Positions 5,742-8,271 of a DNA stretch of 8,271 nt are shown in pieces (within the stretch, counting starts at the first letter, position 1; each line of letters begins with the position of its first letter). The translations under genes were made by a program, and so were the position numbers. The DNA comes from Rhodoferax sp. (GTDB taxonomy: Bacteria; Pseudomonadota; Gammaproteobacteria; Burkholderiales; Burkholderiaceae_C): positions 1-8,271 of the forward strand of contig JAJAZK010000492.1 in the NCBI GenBank assembly GCA_026785765.1, in the 5' to 3' direction. Under the pieces are notes generated by a model, which was not told the origin of the DNA, searched no databases, and worked only from the letters and a program-made list of their open reading frames with translations.

Positions 5742-7559
5742 ATGAACGACGCATTTGAAATGCAGGGCGACGCTTCGCACGCCCTCTCCATCCCCAACGA
5801 CACCTCGGAGCACGACACTGCGGCGACTTTGCCCGAGTTTGTTGATCCGCTGGAAGTGCGCATCGACGCCAATGTAACGGCAGCGGAGCCGGATCTTCCC
5901 AACGGTTTCATGAAGATGCGCCTGGCACCCGAACTTTTGCAAGCCGTCAAGGACTTGGGCTTTACCCAGCCGACGGTGGTGCAGGAAAAAACCATACCTT
6001 TGGCGATGCAGGGCAGCGCGGAGAACGGCAGCGGCGCCAAGTTCATTGACCTGATGGTCTCCAGCCAGACCGGCAGCGGCAAGACTGCTGCCTTCTTGCT
6101 GCCAGTGCTGCACACGCTGTTGCAGCAGCAAGCGAGTGCCGCTACCAAAGAGCGCGAGGACTTTGAGAGAGCTTGCGCCGAGGCTGCGGCCAAGGGCGAA
6201 GCTGCGCCAAAACGCCCCAAGCGCAAAGACCCCACCAGCAGCCGCAACTTCAAGGCCGCCACCCCTGGCGCACTGGTTCTATGCCCGACGCGTGAGCTGG
6301 CGCAGCAGGTGGCCCATGACGCAATCGACTTGGTTCGCCATTGCCGCGGCCTGCGCATTGCCAACGTTGTCGGCGGTATGCCCTACCAGTTACAGATTGC
6401 CAAGCTGCAGAACGCCGACCTCGTGGTCGCGACCCCAGGCCGACTACTTGACTTGCAGCGCTCCATGCAGATCAAACTGGACCAGGTTCAGTTCCTTGTG
6501 GTGGACGAAGGGGACCGTATGCTCGACCTGGGTTTTGCCGATGACCTGGCAGAAGTCAACCAGCTGACGATCGAACGCAAACAAACCATGATGTTCAGTG
6601 CCACGCTGGCGCCGCGCATCCAGCAACTGGCAACCCGGGTGATGCGCCAGCCGCAACGGGTGCAGATCGACAACCCGCAGGACAAGCACCAAAACATCAA
6701 GCAGATACTTTTCTGGGCAGATAACGCACAGCACAAACGCAAATTGCTGGACCACTGGCTGCGTGACACGACCATCAACCAGGCGATTGTTTTTGCCAGC
6801 ACCCAGATCGAGTGCGACGGGCTGGCTAATGACCTGCAGCAGGACGGATTCAGTGCCGTGGCCCTGCACGGCGCGTTGAACCAGGGTTTGCGCAATCGCC
6901 GATTGATGGCCTTGCGTGAAGGCCATGTGCAGATACTGGTGGCGACCGACGTGGCGGCGCGGGGTATTGACGTACCCACGATCACCCATGTATTCAACTT
7001 CGGTTTGCCGATGAAGGCTGAGGACTACACCCACCGCATCGGCCGTACCGGTCGAGCCGGGCGAGACGGTCTGGCTGTGACGCTGGCCGAGTTCCGCGAC
7101 CGGCGCAAGATTTTCGATATCGAGGCCTTTACCCGTCAGAAGTTCAAGTCCGAGCAGATCCCGGGTTTGGAGCCGCAACAGCGTTTCCCGGACTCCCGTC
7201 CGAACACGGGATTGGGCGCGCGCAATACACGCTCTGGTGGCGACGCGCCATCGCGCGAACGCAAGTTCGGTCCGGCACATGGACGTGACGGCGGCGGCTT
7301 TGGCGCACCCCGTGACACGGCGCCGCGCGAGGGGTTCAGCTACAAACGCGAAGGCGGCTTCAACGACCGATTTGCCGGCCGCAGCGAGCCACGCAACGAG
7401 GGTTTTGCTGCACGCGCTGATTTCACACCGCGCAAGCCCGCATTTGCCAAGCCTGCCACAGAGCGCTCGCCGCAGGTAGCGACAACGCGCTCCGGCGCCG
7501 GTTTTGCGCCGCGTGACACGTTAAAGCGCCCAGCCCGCCCGGCACGACCGGTTCGCTGA
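5742..7559 (+). CDS. DEAD-box ATP-dependent RNA helicase (RhlE-like) with DEGD motif II
   Basis: A 605-residue RNA helicase that uses ATP to unwind short RNA duplexes, typically in ribosome assembly, RNA decay or cold adaptation. After a variable acidic N-terminus (1-52) come the helicase motifs: Q motif (F56, GFTQPTVVQ 73-81), motif I SQTGSGKT (108-115), Ia PTRELA (182-187), Ib TPGR (231-234), motif II DEGD (255-258), III SAT (286-288), IV IVFAST (349-354), V ATDVAARGID (401-410) and VI HRIGRTGR (431-438). Two features are unusual. Motif II reads DEGD instead of DEAD, and a charged, alanine- and lysine-rich insert (about 131-172) separates motifs I and Ia. The C-terminal tail (about 485-605) is basic, rich in R, G, P and F and probably disordered, as in RNA-binding helicase tails. 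The gene has a long structured leader and no terminator with a T-tract. Specific subfamily (RhlE versus others) is not certain. Confidence 0.95.
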   Translation: MNDAFEMQGDASHALSIPNDTSEHDTAATLPEFVDPLEVRIDANVTAAEPDLPNGFMKMRLAPELLQAVKDLGFTQPTVVQEKTIPLAMQGSAENGSGAKFIDLMVSSQTGSGKTAAFLLPVLHTLLQQQASAATKEREDFERACAEAAAKGEAAPKRPKRKDPTSSRNFKAATPGALVLCPTRELAQQVAHDAIDLVRHCRGLRIANVVGGMPYQLQIAKLQNADLVVATPGRLLDLQRSMQIKLDQVQFLVVDEGDRMLDLGFADDLAEVNQLTIERKQTMMFSATLAPRIQQLATRVMRQPQRVQIDNPQDKHQNIKQILFWADNAQHKRKLLDHWLRDTTINQAIVFASTQIECDGLANDLQQDGFSAVALHGALNQGLRNRRLMALREGHVQILVATDVAARGIDVPTITHVFNFGLPMKAEDYTHRIGRTGRAGRDGLAVTLAEFRDRRKIFDIEAFTRQKFKSEQIPGLEPQQRFPDSRPNTGLGARNTRSGGDAPSRERKFGPAHGRDGGGFGAPRDTAPREGFSYKREGGFNDRFAGRSEPRNEGFAARADFTPRKPAFAKPATERSPQVATTRSGAGFAPRDTLKRPARPARPVR

Positions 7560-7571
7560 CGGTAGTATGAC

Positions 7572-7623
7572 CGAGGGCGCACAGCAGACGCGAGCAGTCG
7601 GGCTCGACTGACGCGGGCCCTCG
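7572..7623 (+). repeat. Nested imperfect inverted repeat downstream of the helicase gene
   Basis: The outer arms CGAGGGC (7572-7578) and GCCCTCG (7617-7623) are perfect complements. Inside them CGCG (7589-7592) can pair with CGCG (7612-7615), and CAGTCG (7595-7600) pairs with CGACTG (7605-7610) around the loop GGCT. It starts 12 bases after the helicase stop codon. There is no T-tract, so it could be an RNA-stabilising 3' hairpin, a Rho-independent terminator lacking a U-run, or a relic of a mobile-element end. Confidence 0.5.
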
Positions 7624-7785
7624 TCGGCTTCCGGTACCGTCGTGGCGCGCAAGAATAGGATGTTGTGAGGCGCCGGGCCCGTATTCATTCACCCATAATA
7701 TTTGGCCGGTTCGAAACTGCCGACGGATTTTGTTGGCCGCGCACCCAGCGCGACGGCAATGACGGCGTGATTCTTGGGAGGTGCG
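7624..7785. other. Non-coding stretch between the helicase hairpin and the IstB relic
   Basis: I see no convincing coding sequence here; the only open frames are short and have no recognisable motif. It contains a locally AT-rich CATAATATTT (7694-7703), and TTGGCCG occurs twice, 31 bases apart (7702-7708 and 7733-7739). If the adjacent IstB fragment comes from an IS21-type element, that element's end should lie in this stretch, but I could not identify a terminal inverted repeat or target duplication. Confidence 0.4.
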
Positions 7786-7962
7786 TCAGACCTCGACCTG
7801 ATCCTTTGACCGGTAGCTCTTGCCCTCGATACGCACCGTCTCGGCGCGGTGTAGCAAGCGCTCCAGCAAGGCCGAGGTGAGCACGGCGTGGGTGTTGAAG
7901 ATGCCGGCCTACTGCTTGTAGACCCTGTTGGTGGTGATCAGGGTGGCGCCGCGCTCGTATCT
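7786..7962 (-). pseudogene. Relic of IS21-family helper ATPase IstB (C-terminal fragment with internal amber stop)
   Basis: Minus-strand translation from 7962 to the TGA at 7788-7786 gives about 58 codons that match the C-terminus of IstB, the AAA+ helper ATPase of IS21-family transposition. The recognisable pieces are RYERGATLITTNRVYKQ, then AGIFN, then LTSALLERLLHRAETV, then IEGKSYR. In intact IstB a tryptophan follows the KQ/KH position (family pattern xxKxWxxIFN); here that codon is TAG (7911-7909), a simple TGG-to-TAG change. Upstream of about 7962 the similarity to IstB stops abruptly: the Walker motifs and the DEVG-type segment expected before RYERG are absent. The fragment is therefore both truncated and interrupted, a dead remnant. 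IstA was not seen. Confidence 0.85.
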
Positions 7963-8270
7963 GGCCCAGCCTTTCGGGACGCAGCACCTGTTTGGCAATC
8001 TTCGTCACGGCTCCGGTTGATCACGTCGTGCCCGAGTTGTACGAGGCGCCGCGTGGTGGCCGCAATGTCCTCTTGTAACGTCATCTTGAACAAATGCACG
8101 ATCAAACCCACCAGCACGGGCGAGAGGCTGTCCGCGGATGCGATCAAGGGGTCTTGTAACGCCGCGGTGCCAGCGCTCTCTCCAGGAATGGCAGATTCTT
8201 CAATCAAATCATGTCCTTGCGTTGACGAGGCATCTTGTAACGGCGTCGGTTTGCGCCGTTGGCCGCGGCT
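7938..8270 (-). CDS. Unrecognised reading frame running off the right edge (partial)
   Basis: On the minus strand a frame is open from the window edge down to a TGA at 7940-7938, about 110 codons, with no start visible in the window. Its last codons overlap the IstB relic in a different frame, so its end is probably an artefact of a junction near 7962-8000. The predicted peptide begins basic, has a hydrophobic patch SPVLVGLIVHLF and then TLQEDIAATTRRLVQLGHDV, which looks like a genuine amphipathic helical segment. The tripeptide LQ[D/E] occurs three times at exactly 27-residue spacing because of an 81-base DNA periodicity. I do not recognise a family. It may be the truncated C-terminus of a mobile-element or accessory protein, or fortuitous. 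Confidence 0.35.
   Translation of the reverse strand, partial: SRGQRRKPTPLQDASSTQGHDLIEESAIPGESAGTAALQDPLIASADSLSPVLVGLIVHLFKMTLQEDIAATTRRLVQLGHDVINRSRDEDCQTGAASRKAGPDTSAAPP
8071..8242. repeat. Decamer TCTTGTAACG repeated three times at exact 81-base intervals
   Basis: TCTTGTAACG occurs at 8071-8080, 8152-8161 and 8233-8242 (CGTTACAAGA on the minus strand). Both intervals are exactly 81 bases. The sequences between copies are not obviously similar, so these are short dispersed repeats, not a tandem duplication with recognisable units. On the minus strand they fall in one frame as xLQ[D/E]. Confidence 0.7.
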
Positions 8271-8271
8271 A

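Noticed and set aside
5591..6364. 257-codon minus-strand open frame across the helicase leader and N-terminus
   Set aside because: Low-complexity serine/alanine-rich translation, antisense to the helicase and to a hairpin-rich leader, with no family match recognised.
6444..7280. 278-codon open frame on the minus strand inside the helicase gene
   Set aside because: It is fully antisense to the conserved DEAD-box motifs, has no recognisable domain, and is expected from codon bias in GC-rich DNA.
8071..8242. CRISPR array
   Set aside because: Three copies at regular spacing suggested it, but the repeat is only 10 bases with 71-base intervals, and no cas gene is visible. Not a CRISPR architecture.
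7624..8271. Complete IS21 insertion sequence
   Set aside because: Only the C-terminal part of IstB is present, with an internal stop. No IstA, no terminal inverted repeats and no target duplication could be identified.

Overview
The window looks like chromosomal DNA of a betaproteobacterium, most likely Burkholderiales and probably Comamonadaceae-like (Rhodoferax or Polaromonas type). The basis is high GC content, the protein sequence style, and a gene neighbourhood (rplS, CoA-type Nudix hydrolase, CobD/CbiB-like protein, rsgA, pterin dehydratase, M48 peptidase, orn) that I recall as common in that group. The taxonomic call is an inference from memory; no search was run.

Layout. Positions 1-83 hold the leader of rplS with a UUCG-loop hairpin. 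rplS (84-458, +) ends in a strong intrinsic terminator. A Nudix hydrolase (521-1222, +) starts 11 bases after that terminator's T-tract, followed by a CobD/CbiB-family membrane protein (1261-2232, +). Convergent to these is a minus-strand operon read from 4842 down to 2243: a Ste24-type M48 membrane protease, a pterin-4a-carbinolamine dehydratase and the ribosome-assembly GTPase rsgA. Between the last two genes lies a 22-codon micro-ORF that overlaps the upstream stop (ATGA) and the rsgA TTG start (TTGA). Divergent from that operon is orn (4940-5521, +). A 220-base leader full of small hairpins then precedes a large DEAD-box RNA helicase (5742-7559, +).

The last 700 bases differ from the rest. 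After an imperfect inverted repeat behind the helicase there is no intact gene. There is a minus-strand relic of the C-terminus of an IS21-family helper ATPase (IstB) with an in-frame amber stop. Upstream of it, in another frame, is an unrecognised minus-strand reading frame that runs off the window edge and carries an identical decamer three times at exactly 81-base spacing. This looks like a decayed mobile-element junction bordering the conserved block.

Functionally the core is housekeeping RNA and ribosome biology: ribosomal protein bL19, 30S maturation GTPase, nanoRNA exonuclease and RNA helicase, plus nucleotide/cofactor sanitation (Nudix, pterin dehydratase) and membrane proteolysis. 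I see no defence system, CRISPR array, tRNA or rRNA. The least ordinary items are the helicase's DEGD motif II, its structured leader, the stop/start-coupled micro-ORF before rsgA, and the 81-base periodic decamer at the right edge.
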